Positions 45,654-58,027 of a DNA stretch of 64,000 nt are shown in pieces. The notes under the pieces were generated by a model that did no database searches, was not told the origin of the DNA, and saw only the letters and a program-made list of their open reading frames with translations. The translations under genes and the position numbers were made by a program. Within the stretch, counting starts at the first letter, position 1; each line of letters opens with the position of its first letter. This stretch comes from Austropuccinia psidii (Eukaryota; Basidiomycota; Pucciniomycetes; Pucciniales; Sphaerophragmiaceae): assembly GCA_023105745.1 (NCBI GenBank), contig JALGQZ010000009.1, forward strand, positions 7,724,937 through 7,788,936, written 5' to 3'.

Positions 45654-47574
45654 TGTGAGCCTTGAGGTATATTTTACATACCCAAATAGGCCACAATTAT
45701 CTTAAAATAAATTCTGAATAATGCATACCTCATAAGTCATGCATATATTCAAATTTCATTATTTTTGATTTCAGAAAAGTTGAATAACTTTTTATTGAGT
45801 AAGTAGATCCATGGATTTAAGGCCAGATTTGGATTCTACACAAAAATTCACCTAGGGTAGCTCCATAGAGTGAATAAGCTCAAATTAACTCTTTGAGGTA
45901 GTAAAATGGAAAATACTTCAACACCACATCATCAGTACCACATAAAAGATCCGTGAAAATTTTTGTTTTTCTTAATTTCACGCCAAAATAATGGGAAAGT
46001 GAGAAATCCCATGTTACATATACACTAAGAATAGTGTTATGCATGTTTTGAGCACTTAATATTATGGTATTCTTACATGCACTTTTGGTACACCCATAGT
46101 GGATATCTCACTTTAAGCTTAAATTTCTATTTTTGATGTGAAAAATAAGCAAGGGGGACAAAAGACATCAAAGAGAGCCAGGGTACCCAACTTCTGAGGC
46201 CCCAGAGGCGTTGATAGCTCCAAAGCTTGGTTCCATGGCTCATCGTAGCCCAATTGGTAAACTAAACCTCTTTTTGGATCTTGGTTACCAAGTTACATAT
46301 ACTGTAAATCATAAGAAAATAGCAAATAACCTGCTATTTTGACGTGCCAAGGAGGTAATGAGCTACTTACACTCCTGTAACCATGTCAATTACTAATGAC
46401 TTTCCATGGATAAACCCCAAAAGAGTAATTAAAACCCTTTTGGGACCCATATTCATTGATTTACCTCATAGCAACCAGCAAAACACTGCTATTTGCAATT
46501 CTACGTAGAAATGAGGTAAAAACTTCAAAAATTCATTAAAAATACAATTCTTAATGAATCCTTCTGAAACTCTCAGGACTAAAGGAGTGCTGTATTATCT
46601 ATGGTACAACCAAAAAGAATTACAGTTTTACTAGTAAAATTCAAAGTTTTACTTACAGTCTATTGTTGGCTATTCTACGTGAAACACTGAATCTTCAAAA
46701 ATTCACAGTAATTACAACCTGTGATGAAGTTGGCAATAACATTGATAACTTTGAGAAATCAATGATTATTTTAGAATAAAAGAAGATTTACAAGTGTTAC
46801 TCCTTTTAATCTTAACCATATTGGGGTTGGTAGTCACATAAAAGCATCAAATAAGTAATTATGATAATGTTACGTGACAAATAATGATGCAATCAATAAA
46901 CCAAAAAGGTTTATTGTTTTCTCACTCAATGATTTTTAAGTTTGCTCCATGGCACGCCTCTGTGAGATGTCTTAGACTTAAAAGAGGCCTCCTCTTGCTG
47001 TTTTTTCCAAATAATCATCTCATAAATTTATTAAATCATTATTACCAACAAGTAAGTATTAGTTCAGCTATTCTTAAGTGTTTTAAATCTTTCAGAATCA
47101 ATCAGAAAGACGTGAAATCATAGAATCAAACTATATATTTTTGTAATACTGCTATAAATCATCTTGATCCCTTAAATCCACAATTCTACGTCGAATTTCT
47201 CTACTCTTATCTATCAATAAGTTCTTTGGAGTATTAGTGAGTCATTTATATTTAATTCTTAAAGTTTTTCTCTAAAATTAGTTTTCTTCAAGAATTATCT
47301 TTATAATTATTCTTGCAAAAGATAATTATATATTAAAATAATTTTATTATTTTAATAAAAGAAGTTTTTATTATTAAATTCTTCTTGTAATTGATTCTTG
47401 TAGACAATTACTGCTCACTGTTATAATCACTGGTAGTGTATAACAAGTGAAAGAAATAATTTTATAATTATTTAATTGTGGTTATAATAATTTTATTATT
47501 ATATTTCATAAGAACAGACATAGTACTGTTGATTAATAGTAATATTATCATCAGTTTCATAGTCACATCTTACA
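45654..47574 (+). repeat. 5' LTR of element A
   Basis: 1921 bp, starts TGTGAGCCTTGAGG and ends ACATCTTACA. It carries three TTCTACGT-type motifs (46499-46510, 46673-46684, 47184-47195), a TTTTACTAGTAAAA palindrome (46625-46638) and several further ACGT cores. ORFs inside it are LTR sequence. Confidence 0.96.
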
Positions 47575-47576
47575 TT

Positions 47577-47592
47577 TGGGGGCCTGGCCGTG
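47577..47592 (+). promoter_or_regulatory. Primer-binding-site-like sequence of A
   Basis: TGGGGGCCTGGCCGTG, two bases after the LTR. It is conserved in F, D and (changed at two positions) B, and begins with TGG as expected for a tRNA 3' CCA. I could not name the tRNA. Confidence 0.65.
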
Positions 47593-47963
47593 TTTTTTGA
47601 ACCTTGTACCCTTAATTAATATATTTTTAAGCTCTAAAATATATTAATTTAATTAATTTTTTTTTCTTTCAATTTGAAGTTAAAATATTTTTATTTTTGA
47701 AATTGTCTTGAAATCTTTTTCATTGAGGAATTTGGTTTAATTTTATATTGTTTTTACACGTGGCTTTTTCACATCCAAAAACTTATAAAATTATTCTTTG
47801 AGTTACTCTGAATTAATTTTCATTCAAAATCTTAAATTTTAATTTTTTTTCTTTAAAAAGAATAATTTTTTTAATATTAAAAAGTATAAAACTTATAAAA
47901 AATCTTTAAAAATATTTTAAAAAGTATAAAAAATAATTTTTTCTCTTTTATAATTTTTTCTAG

Positions 47964-48122
47964 TGTCTTTAATCAAATACTTCGCAGCTGGCAACAGACT
48001 CAGTAAGAGATATATCACTAGTCCAGAATCTTCAGAAACAGAATCTGAAGACAGTATTGAGGTGCAAATTGCTAAAAGAGGCACCTTATTTAACTCAGAA
48101 AAAGCTAAATTACCACCAAAAG
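47964..48122 (+). CDS. Candidate spliced leader exon in A
   Basis: 159 bp, open, flanked by an acceptor (TTTTTTCTAG at its left) and a donor (AAAAG|GTGTGT at 48123). The same exon length and sites occur in F (17089-17247), and the acceptor and start are also in D (62563 onward). It has no ATG, so a further upstream exon is required. The donor is phase 1 and joins 48401 to continue into the overprinted ORF; the intron 48123-48400 contains the gag ATG. Function unknown; acidic segment SETESEDSIEV. Confidence 0.5.
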
Positions 48123-48173
48123 GTGTGTATTTTATCTTATATTTTCACCTTTTATCCTTAAATTGACGTGAAA

Positions 48174-51100
48174 ATGGTGCATACCAGAAATGGAAGCAAC
48201 TATTCAGTCCAACCAGATGGATGTGGACAAGGAAGAGGCAAGACCAAATCCAGAAGTGCCAAGTCTTCCACAAGAAAGACACATTTGGAGGATGCCAGAG
48301 TTGCCCCCCTTTCCCCAAGGTCTGTACCAACAGATTTTGACATAAATTCTGAGCCTGAACTAGTTTATGATAATATTTCCAGGGCTGAACCATTTTCAAG
48401 TGGCAGCAATAGAAATATATCAGAGCCAGTACAAAAATTGGTTCAGAGAAGCCAAAGAAGAGGAGTGGGAAATCTGCCCAAGCCTTTGGCAGGGGGCCAT
48501 GAACTCCTACTTACACATCAAGAGCTTTCTGGGTCAGGAGAAGACCATAGAACTCTTAGGAGGATGGAGCCCCCTGTCTTGCAAAGACAAGGTCAAAAAG
48601 ATAAAGAGTTGGTTGAAGAACCAAAGTCTTTTATCCATAGACCAGAAGAAAGAGTTGGAAATGACTCCAGCTTTGGAGACAGAGGCACCAGTGGCATCTA
48701 CCAGCTCCAAACCAGCTCCAGAAGCACCCAAGGACAAGCCCAAAGGACCTCACAAGAAACAGAGAGGTCCCAAGAACCATCAAGGCAAGGGCAAAGGCAA
48801 AGCCAATTGGCACAGACCTTACCCACAAGGGTACAGGATCCCCAGATTGGAACCTTCAGCCGTGGACAGTGTCTTCAATATGGCCAGATGTCTTATGGAA
48901 TTCACAGCCAAAGAGCAGGAAAGGATGAAAAGGACTTTTCCACACAAATAACTGATGTACATAGAAGTATTAGTGTAGAAATTGGCAAACTTGAGTCAAA
49001 ATTAAAGCAAATTACATTAGACATCAATGATTTAAAGAAAAATGACAAGCAACATTCTGATTGGCATCAATTGACAACTGTCACCCTTGAGTCAATTGGC
49101 AATGCCTGTGAAAGAATTGAGAGCCAATGTCAAATTCAGAATAATGACACAGAGGATCTTTCCATTCTTAAAGTAAATGATAGACTTAAAAATTTTGAAG
49201 ACCATGTCTTACAAATAGTTAAAAACACCAATCAATTTGCTATACATTTAGCAAAAAGTTACAGTGAAAGGAAGAAATTAAAGAATGAGATAATTGCAAG
49301 TGTGGAGCAAATTCATAAGAATCATAAACCACATATTCCAAGACATTCTACACCTTTGACTGAAGAGAAACCTTCTGTTAAAGAAAGTTTGACTCCATTC
49401 TTAGGAGAAAATGTTATTTCTGCAAAAGATATTCCCAAATTAGAAGAATGGCCAACATTCTCTGGTGAAGGAGAATACAACCATATTGAATTCATCAGGA
49501 CTATTGATATGTTGCAAGAAGACTTTAATATATCTGATGAAATCATAGTGGGTAAATTACATTGTTTGTTTACCAAGACTGCAAAGAAATGCTACTACAA
49601 GATGAGAATAGATCATGGAAGACATGACTGGTCTTGATGGAAATCTGAAGTGATTACCAAATGGGCCAATAATTCTTGGAGGTTTAAAATGGGAAATGCT
49701 TTTGAAAGTGCCATTTTTAACTCAGAAAAAGATAAACCACTTACTTGGTTCTTCAAACAAAAAGACAGATTATCTGCTTTACATCCAGATATGTCTGACA
49801 CTATGATTAATATGAAAATATTAAGGAAGTGTGGAGGAGAACTGGAACATGCTATCAAAAGCAGATGTGTGGAACCCTGTTCAACAGAGGACTACATTAA
49901 TGCTATGGAAGATATCATTACCAGAACAAGAATTGGTAAGACTTGGATTAAAAACCCAATAGAGTCAAAAATGGTCTCAAATATTCCTAGAGAGGACAGA
50001 GGACCAGAAAGACCTGTCTTGAAGTGTCATAAATGTGGAAGTACTTCACATTTGGCCAACACTTGCCCCAAGAAGACAAAAATCAATGAAGTCCAAGTCA
50101 TTGAAGAAATTCAGTGTACTGAAGAGAAAGAAGAATCTGATCAAGACTCTGCAATCTCTGAGGATAGACCAGTGGAGGACTATCCCATTGAAAACATCAC
50201 AGCTTTCTTTGAGGTCACAGAGGTCCATACCCACTTACCACAATATAGTGAAGACTGCTGTAACCTGATCAATATACAGGATGCCAGAATGTGTAAGACA
50301 AAACGTGCTAAAGGTAAAGGCTACACTGCTGGAGCCTCCTGTATCACATCAGTTTTGATGAATGATATTGAAGCCAAAGTAAATTTGGATACAGGGGCAT
50401 TCTGCACTTGTGTAGGCAAAGATTATATCCAAATTATACTTCCAGAATGGAAAAACCATCTATTACCAATAGAAGGTGTACAATTTAGTAGTGCTAGTAA
50501 CAATATGTACCCATTGGGCATATTAGACACTAATATTGTGTTCCCACATCCTGCAGGAAGTGTAAGAATGAAAACTGAGATTGTAATAATGGATAATTGC
50601 ACATCTCAGCACATCATTCTTGGAAATGATTACTTGAATATTTATGGTATTGATATCAACAACCATAAGGACAGATATTTCACAATTGGGGATAACAAAA
50701 GACAAAAATTTGATTTCTCCAATATGCCAAAACAGATATCTGTAGTATCCTCTGTCAAAGATACTTACAAAGATGAATTTGTGTCTAAACAACTTGTTGA
50801 AGCACAAATTAATCCATCATTGTCACCAAAGATGAGAAATGAACTTATTGATGTATTATATACATACAATAATGCATTTGAATCTGATAATGAACCATTA
50901 GGCGCTATAAGAGGACATGAAATTGATATCACTCTTAATATTGATAGACCATATCCTCCAGTACTTAGAAGACCAGCTTATCCAGCCAGTCCCAGAGCTA
51001 GAAAAGCCTTGGAAAAACATATCCAAGAGTTGATCCAACTTGGTGTACTAAGGAAAGTAGGCCATAATGAGGAAGTTGAAGTTACAACACCTGTTATTAT

Positions 51101-53846
51101 TGCTTGGCACAATGATAAGTCAAGAATGGTTGGAGATTTCAGAGAATTGAATACCTACACAGTTCCAGATAGGTATCCAATCCCAAGAATTCAAGAAACC
51201 CTGACTCAATTGTCTAAAGCCAAGTATATAACATCAATGGATGCATTGAAAGGCTTCCATCAAAATGTTTTGACGCCTAAAGCTAGGAAATTACTTAGAA
51301 TTATCACTCACTGTGGTATTTATGAGTATCTTAGAATGCCATTTGGCATTAAAAATGCTCCATCTCATTTCCAAAGAATGATGAATACCATCTTCCCCAC
51401 AGAATTGTCTGAAGGATGGCTTATCATTTATATTGATGATATTATCATATGTTCTGATACATGGTCTTTGCACCTTGAAAGACTTGCAAGAGTACTTCAC
51501 AAAGTTGCAGAAGTGAATATGAAAATTTCACTTAAGAAATGCAATTTTGGATTTGAAGAACCCAAAGCATTAGGATATGTTGTTTCTGGTTTAAGCCTGG
51601 GAATTGACAAAAATAAAGTGGCAGCAGTGTTACTTAAGCCAATACCCCAGAATAAAAAAGAAATGATGTCTTTTCTTGGATTTGGTAGTTACTACAGGCA
51701 ACACCTGAAAGACTTTGCAATTCTAGCCAAATCACTTTATAGAATCTGTGATCAACAGACTGTATTTGAGATGACACAAGAAAGGATCAAAGCTTATGAG
51801 AAGATAAAGAAAGCTCTTACAGAAGCACCTTTACTCCTCATGCCTGACTGGAATATTCCTTTTAAACTGTACATTGATGCATGTGGAGATGGATTAGGGG
51901 CAGCCCTACATCAAGTCCAAATTATTGATGACATACCTACAGAAGGACCAGTTTGTTTTATCTCAAGGAAAATCAAACCAACAGAAGCCAGATATGGTGC
52001 AAGCCAAATGGAGTGCTTATGTTTGGTATGGGTACTTGAGAAACTACACTATTATCTTGATGGCAGTGTTTTTGAGGTGATAACTGACTGTAATGCCATG
52101 AAATCACTTCTTAACATGAAAACTCCCAACAGACATATGTTGAGATGGCAAATAGCCATTCAAGAGTATAGAGGAAACATGACTATAGTTCATAAAGCAG
52201 GAAACATTCACAAAAATGCTGATGGACTTAGTAGATGGGCACTAGCCAACACTCCTGATAACCCAGCTTATGTACCTTTGGAAGCAGAACCACAGATTCC
52301 AATTGAAGGCATTAGGATAACTGATATTGGGTCTGAATTCTTTGAGGAAGTCATAGAATCTTATAAGAAAGACAAGAATTTCCATATCTTGACTTCTTTA
52401 TTGGATAAAGACTGCAAAGACACATCTTTGGTTAATGCATTAGATGAAGTTTGGAAAAATTCCTATTCTGAAGGAAGATTTCACTTGTTTGATGGGATTA
52501 TTTACCATAGAACAAAACATTCTTGTGTGATGACACTTGGTAGTATATTGCTTATCAATACCATTCTTCATGAATGCCATGATAGCATTTACTGTGGACA
52601 CCTGTCAGAACACAGAACACTTGAAAAAGTGAAGAACTGTGCATGGTGGCCATCTTGGAGAAAAGAAACCATTGAGTATTGCCATACCTGTGATAGATTC
52701 CAGAAAGCAAACAGGAGTGCAGGCAAGAAATTTGGACTTATGATCCATATTCAAGAACCAAAATCCCCTTGGGAAGTTGTTCACATGGATTGGTTCACAG
52801 CACTTCCTCCAAGTGGTGACAAGAGTTATAATGCTTGTTTAGTCATTGTAGACAGATATAGCAAAACTCCCATATTCTTACCATGTCATAAAGATGACAC
52901 AGCTATGGATACAGCTCTTCTTATTTGGAGTAGAGTTATTTCTCATACAGGATTATTTAAGAATATCATAAGTGACAGAGATCCCAAGTTCACATCTGCA
53001 CTTTGGACCAATTTTCATAGATTGTTTGGGACCAAGTTATCATTCTCTACAGCATATCACCCTCAAACAGATGGGCTAGCAGAGAGGATGATTCAAACTT
53101 TAGAAGACATGATCAGGAGATTTTGTGCTTATGGGTTAGAATTCAAAGACTCAGATGGCTTTACTCATGACTGGTGCACTCTGATACCTGCACTAGAATT
53201 GGCATATAAGACATCAGTCCATTCTTCCACAGGACAAAGTCCTGCTATGTTAGAAAAAGGATGGAATCCAAGACTCCCAGCAGACACACTGAGGAAAGAC
53301 TTGATTGACATTCATCCTACAGCTTCCAGCTTCAAATTGATGCTTGATAAAGTAAAACATAATGCAAAACAAAGCATGGATGATGCTTTTGATTATGCCA
53401 AACAGAAGTGGGATAAGAGTCATAAAGTACCAGACTTCAAAGTAGGGGACTTAGTTTTAGTTTCAACCTTGAATTTTAACAATATCAAAGGCCCAAAGAA
53501 ACTTAAAGATTCTTATGTAGGACCTTTTGTTATTGTTGCCTTACATGGAACCAATGCAGTTCAAGTGGAATTGAGTGGTGAATTGGAAAATAAACACCCC
53601 ACTTTTCCAGTCAGCTTGATAAAAACTTATCAACCAGCTGATAAAGAACTGTTTCCTTTAAGGAACCCAACTCCTTTAACTGTACCACCAGTGGAACAGA
53701 ATGAAGACAAAAAGATAAAGAAAGTCATCAAAGAAAGGAGACTCAGGGGTAAAATCAAAGAGAATATCTTGTCAGATATAGGAATCCAGTACATGAAGAT
53801 GAATGGCTGGCAGAATCAGATATACCTGACTCAGATAAACTTTTGA
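48174..53846 (+). pseudogene. gag-pol: Gag-pol polyprotein of element A with three lesions
   Basis: Gag and pol share one frame of about 1890 codons from ATG 48174. Gag is Gln/Ser-rich, then has a conserved EEWPTFSGEGEYNHIEF region; CCHC knuckle [14 protein letters not shown] (50024-50065); protease LDTGAF (near 50385); RT YIDD (51430-51441); RNase [11 protein letters not shown]; integrase D (52788), D (52974) and E (53082) in DD35E spacing. Lesions: TGA at 49635-49637 where F and B have Trp; Phe at 52698-52700 replacing the last Cys of the integrase HHCC region (F has Cys); a one-base loss near 53760 replaces the chromodomain-like end (VRYRNP...EDEW, still readable in another frame to about 53880). 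Confidence 0.92.
48401..48951 (+). CDS. Overprinted accessory ORF in A gag, main exon
   Basis: 183 codons in a frame different from gag, from an acceptor TTTTCAAG at 48400 to TAA at 48951. An unspliced start could be the ATG at 48367. Residues include A-A-I-E-I-Y-Q-S-Q-Y, then Trp-containing EEWEICPSLWQGAMNSYL, a Lys-rich middle (KDKPKGPHKKQRGPKNHQG) and the conserved end YRIPR...VFNMARCLMEFTAKEQERM. Conserved in F (16259-16809) and in the older B (42087-42571), where identity in this frame over the last 49 residues is about half, against about a quarter in the gag frame. No known family. Basic and possibly nucleic-acid binding (inference). Confidence 0.62.
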
Positions 53847-54020
53847 GAAGATTTAGACATGAAAGAAGGCCACAAGCCTGAATATGTCTATAAATGTGCT
53901 TTAATTACTTGATCTGAGTAATGTGAAGAGGTTGGACAGCGGACATTAAACCCCTTTGGGGCCTTATTCTTTTTTCACTAATAAAATTGTAGTACAATTT
54001 TATTTTTTGGTGGGAGGGAA
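53847..54020 (+). other. 3' untranslated part of A with hairpin and polypurine tract
   Basis: Contains GAAGAGGTTGGACAGCGGA (near 53925), found also in B near 57951 and reversed in F near 11270. A perfect hairpin follows (AATAAAATTGTA at 53980-53991, TACAATTTTATT at 53993-54004), then the polypurine tract GGTGGGAGGGAA (54009-54020) ends at the 3' LTR. Confidence 0.8.
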
Positions 54021-55941
54021 TGTGAGCCTTGAGGTATATTTTACATACCCAAATAGGCCACAATTATCTTGAAAATAAATTCTGAATAATGCATACCTCA
54101 TAAGTCATGCATATATTCAAATTTCATTATTTTTGATTTCAGAAAAGTTGAATAACTTTTTATTGAGTAAGTAAATCCATGGATTTAAGGCCAGATTTGG
54201 ATTCTACACAAAAATTCACCTAGGGTAGCTCCATAGAGTGAATAAGCTCAAATTAACTCTTTGACGTAGTAAAATGGAAAATACTTCAACACCACATCAT
54301 CAATACCACATAAAAGATCCGTGAAAATTTTTGTTTTTCTTAATTTCACGCCAAAATAATGGGAAAGTGAGAAATCCCATGTTAAATATACACTAAGAAT
54401 AGTGTTATGCATGTTTTGAGCACTTAATATTATGGTATTCTTACATGCACTTTTGGTACACCCATAGTGGATATCTCACTTAAAGCTTAAATTTCTATTT
54501 TTGACGTGAAAAATAAGCAAGGGGGACAAAAGACATCAAAGAGAGCCAGGGTACCCAACTTCTGAGGCCCCAGAGGCGTGGATAGCTCCAAAGCTTGGTT
54601 CCATGGCTCATCTTAGCCCAATTGGTAAACTAAACCTCTTTGGGAACTTGTTTACCAAGTTACATATACTGTAAATCATAAGAAAATAGCAAATAACCTG
54701 CTATTTTGACGTGCCAAGGAGGTAATGAGCTACTTACACTCCTGTAACCATGTCAATTACTAATGACTTTCCATGGATAAACCCCAAAAGAGTAATTAAA
54801 ACCCTTTTGGGACCCATATTCATTGTTTTACCTCATAGCAACCAGCAAAACACTGCTATTTGCAATTCTACGTAGAAATGAGGTAAAAACTTCAAAAATT
54901 CATTAAAAATACAATTCTTAATGAATCCTTCTGAAACTTTCAGGACTAAAGGAGAGCTGTATGACCTATGGTACAACCAAAAAGAATCACAGTTTTACTA
55001 GTAAAACTCAAAGTTTTACTTACAGTCTATTGTTGGCTATTCTACGTGAAACACTGAATCTTCAAAAATTCACAGTAATTACAACCTGTGATGAAATTGG
55101 CAATAACATTGATAACTTTGAGAAATCAATGATTATTTTAGAATAAAAGAAGATTTACAAGTGTTACTCCTTTTATTCTTAACCATATTGGGGTTGGTAG
55201 TCACGTAAAAGCATCAAATAAGTAATTATGATAATGTTACGTGACAAATAATGATGCAATCAATAAACCAAAAAGGTTTATTGTTTTCTCACTCACTGGT
55301 TTTTCAGTTTGCTCCATGGCACGCCTCTGTGAGATGTCTTAGACTTAAAAGAGGCCTCCTCTTGCTGTTTTTTCCAAATAATCATCTCATAAATTTATTA
55401 AATCATTATTACCAACAAGTAAGTATTAGTTCAGATATTCTTAAGTGTTTTAAATCTTTCAGAATCAATCAGAAAGACGTGAAATCATAGAATCAAACTA
55501 TATATTGTTGTAATACTGCTATAAATCATCTTGATCCCTTAAATCCACAATTCTACGTCGAATTTCTCTACTCTTATCTATCAATAAGTTCTTTGGAGTA
55601 TTAGTGAGTCATTTATATTTAATTCTTAAAGTTTTTCTCTAAAATTAGTTTTCTTCAAGAATTATCTTTATAATTATTCTTGCAAAAGATAATTATATAT
55701 TAAAATAATTTTATTATTTTAATAAAAGAAGTTTTTATTATTAAATTCTTCTTGTAATTGATTCTTGTAGACAATTACTGCTCACTGTTATAATCACTGG
55801 TAGTGTATAACAAGTGAAAGAAATAATTTTATAATTTTTTAATTGTGGTTATAATAATTTTATTATTATATTTCATAAGAACAGACATAGTACTGTTGAT
55901 TAATAGTAATATTATCATCAGTTTCATAGTCACATCTTACA
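54021..55941 (+). repeat. 3' LTR of element A
   Basis: 1921 bp, pairs with 45654-47574. It contains the 16-bp palindrome GTTTTACTAGTAAAAC (54992-55007). Followed by GTGCT (55942-55946). Confidence 0.96.
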
Positions 55942-55946
55942 GTGCT

Positions 55947-57894
55947 TCACTACACCAGACACAAATAATCAGCGCTAAATTGTTGAAGGACCAATTTGCA
56001 TCATTTCAAGACAAATTAAGCCAACAGGAGCAAGGTGTGGAGCAAGCCAAATGGAATGTCTTTGCTTAGTATTGGCGTTAGAAAAATCAAATGATTATTT
56101 GGATGGTACAGTGTTTGATGTGAGTACAGACTGTAATTCTGTAAACCTTTGTTAAACATGAATACACCAAATAGACATCTTCTAAGATGAAAAATTTCTA
56201 TCCAAGAATATGGAGGAAATATGACTCTAGTTCATAAATTTGGAAATATTCACAAAATTGTCTATGGTCTTAATAGATGGGATTTAGCAAATACACCTGA
56301 GAACCCAGTATGGGTACCACAGGAAGAGCACCATATAGAAAGCATATGTGTCACAAATATTGGAACAGAATGTTGAATCAATTTAAAGAAAGCCATAACA
56401 TGGATAATAAGTGTCATATCCTATGACAACTTCTGATAAAAGGCTGCAAAGACCAATCATTCTCATCCAAACTAGATGAAATATGGAAAAAAGAATATGA
56501 TGAAGGAAGATTCCACCTCCTTGATTGAATACTGTATAATAGAAAAAAACACACATGTGTTATGGACTTAACAGCTAGAACCTTGATTAATACTATATTA
56601 CATGAACTTCATGATAGTGTTGCATCTGGAAATCTCTCAGAAGATATGATACTGGAAAGAGTTAAAACCTGCTCTTGGTGGCTCAATTGGACAACCGATG
56701 TGGTGTAATACTTCCAAACCTGTAACAGATGTCAAAAAAGCAAACAGAGCCACAGGAAAGAAATTTCAAATGATTATTCAAATTAAAGAACCAAAGTCCC
56801 CATGGGAAATAGTTCACATGGATTGGGTAATAGTGTTACCTCCAGGAGGAGACAGAAGAGATAATGCATTTTTAGTACTGCTTGACAGATACAGAAGAAT
56901 TCCAATGCTCTTACCATGTCACAAAGATGACACAGTTGTGGACAGAGCCATAATTATATGGAATAAAGCTAGCAGCCACACATGCTTATGCCAAAATATC
57001 ATGAGTGAAAGAGACCCCAAATTCACTTCAGCATTATGGACAAACCTCCATAAATTGTTTGGAACAAAGGTAGCATTCTCAACAGATTACCACCCTCAAA
57101 CTGATAGTCTAGCAGAAAGAATGATACAGACCTTGGAAGACATTACCAGAAAATTCTGTGCTTATGGACTATAATTGAAAGACTCTGATGGATTTACCCA
57201 TGATTGGTGTACCTTAATACAAGCTCTTGAACTGTAATATAAAGCATAAATACATTCTTCAACTGGAAAGACACCAGAAATGTTAGAAAAAGGTTGAAAT
57301 CCAAGCATTCCTTATGATACCCTAAAAAAGGACTTATTGGCTCTATATCCAAAAGCAAGCAGTTTTAAAATGATTCTTGACAAAGAAAAACATCATGAAA
57401 ACAAATGTATGCAGGATTCTTTCAAATATTCAAAATGGAGATGGGATAAAAGTCATAAACTACCTGACTTTAAAGTAGGAGACTTGATCTTAGTATCAAA
57501 TGTGAATTTTAATAATATAAAAGGCCCAAAGAAATTTAAAGATTCCTTTGAAGGACCATTAATGCTAAAAGAACTACATGGACCTGTGCAATTAGAGCTT
57601 ACAGGTGAACTTATGAACAAACATCCAGCTTTCCCTGTAAGTCTGATAGAACCTTACAGCTCAAGGGAAAACAAATTATTTCCACTAAGAAATAAACCCC
57701 CACTTGAAATACCTCCTCTAGAAGAAGGAAGAGAAAAGAAAATTGTAAAAGTCCTCAAAGAGAGAAGCAAAAGAAACAAAAAAGGAAGGGAATGGCCTGT
57801 AAGGTATAGAAACCCAAATGAAGAAAATGAATGGCTACTTGAGAAAGATATAAATAATTCTGATAAGCTACTAATAAGGTTCAGACATGAATGA
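55947..57894 (+). pseudogene. pol: Pol of element B, 3' part (RNase H end and integrase)
   Basis: Continues the RNase H broken at 45653 (SLHQTQII), then the connection region with stops, then an integrase with readable [22 protein letters not shown] and [11 protein letters not shown]. The second catalytic aspartate is changed to Glu (S-E-R-D near 57004-57015). A 185-codon open C-terminal part (57337-57894) has FKVGDLILV and a chromodomain-like WPVRYRNPNEENEWLLEKD. Internal stops near 57172, 57240 and 57298. Confidence 0.88.
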
Positions 57895-58014
57895 AGACCT
57901 AAAGAATAGAAATTTTGACATTTATTGAGCTTCAAAACTAATAAACTCTAATGAAGAGGTAGAGCAGCGGATGATACGGTAGCTAACTACATCAGATTGT
58001 GGTACGATCTCTCT

Positions 58015-58027
58015 TGGTGGTAGGGAA
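58015..58027 (+). promoter_or_regulatory. Polypurine tract of B
   Basis: TTGGTGGTAGGGAA directly before TGTGAGCTTCTGAG of the 3' LTR, equivalent to those of A, F and G with a pyrimidine interruption. Confidence 0.7.

Larger units (their letters stand above)
45654..55941 (+). mobile_element. Element A: young full-length Gypsy element
   Basis: 10,288 bp. Both LTRs are exactly 1921 bp (45654-47574 and 54021-55941), about 1% diverged by eye. The target duplication GTGCT is exact, and removal restores GEGLGA-SLHQTQ of the RNase H of B. It contains the primer-binding motif, a leader with exon-like segment, gag-pol in one frame, a hairpin and a polypurine tract. It carries at least three coding lesions (a TGA, a lost zinc-ligand cysteine in integrase and a C-terminal frameshift), so it was probably mobilised in trans or mutated afterwards. 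Confidence 0.96.

Noticed and set aside
46884..47123. 79-codon ORF, repeated at 55251-55490
   Set aside because: It lies within both LTRs of A and is not kept in D or F, so it is incidental.
49635..49637. Programmed stop-codon readthrough between gag and pol in A
   Set aside because: The TGA falls inside a conserved gag region, not at the gag-pol boundary, and F and B have TGG there. A point mutation is simpler.
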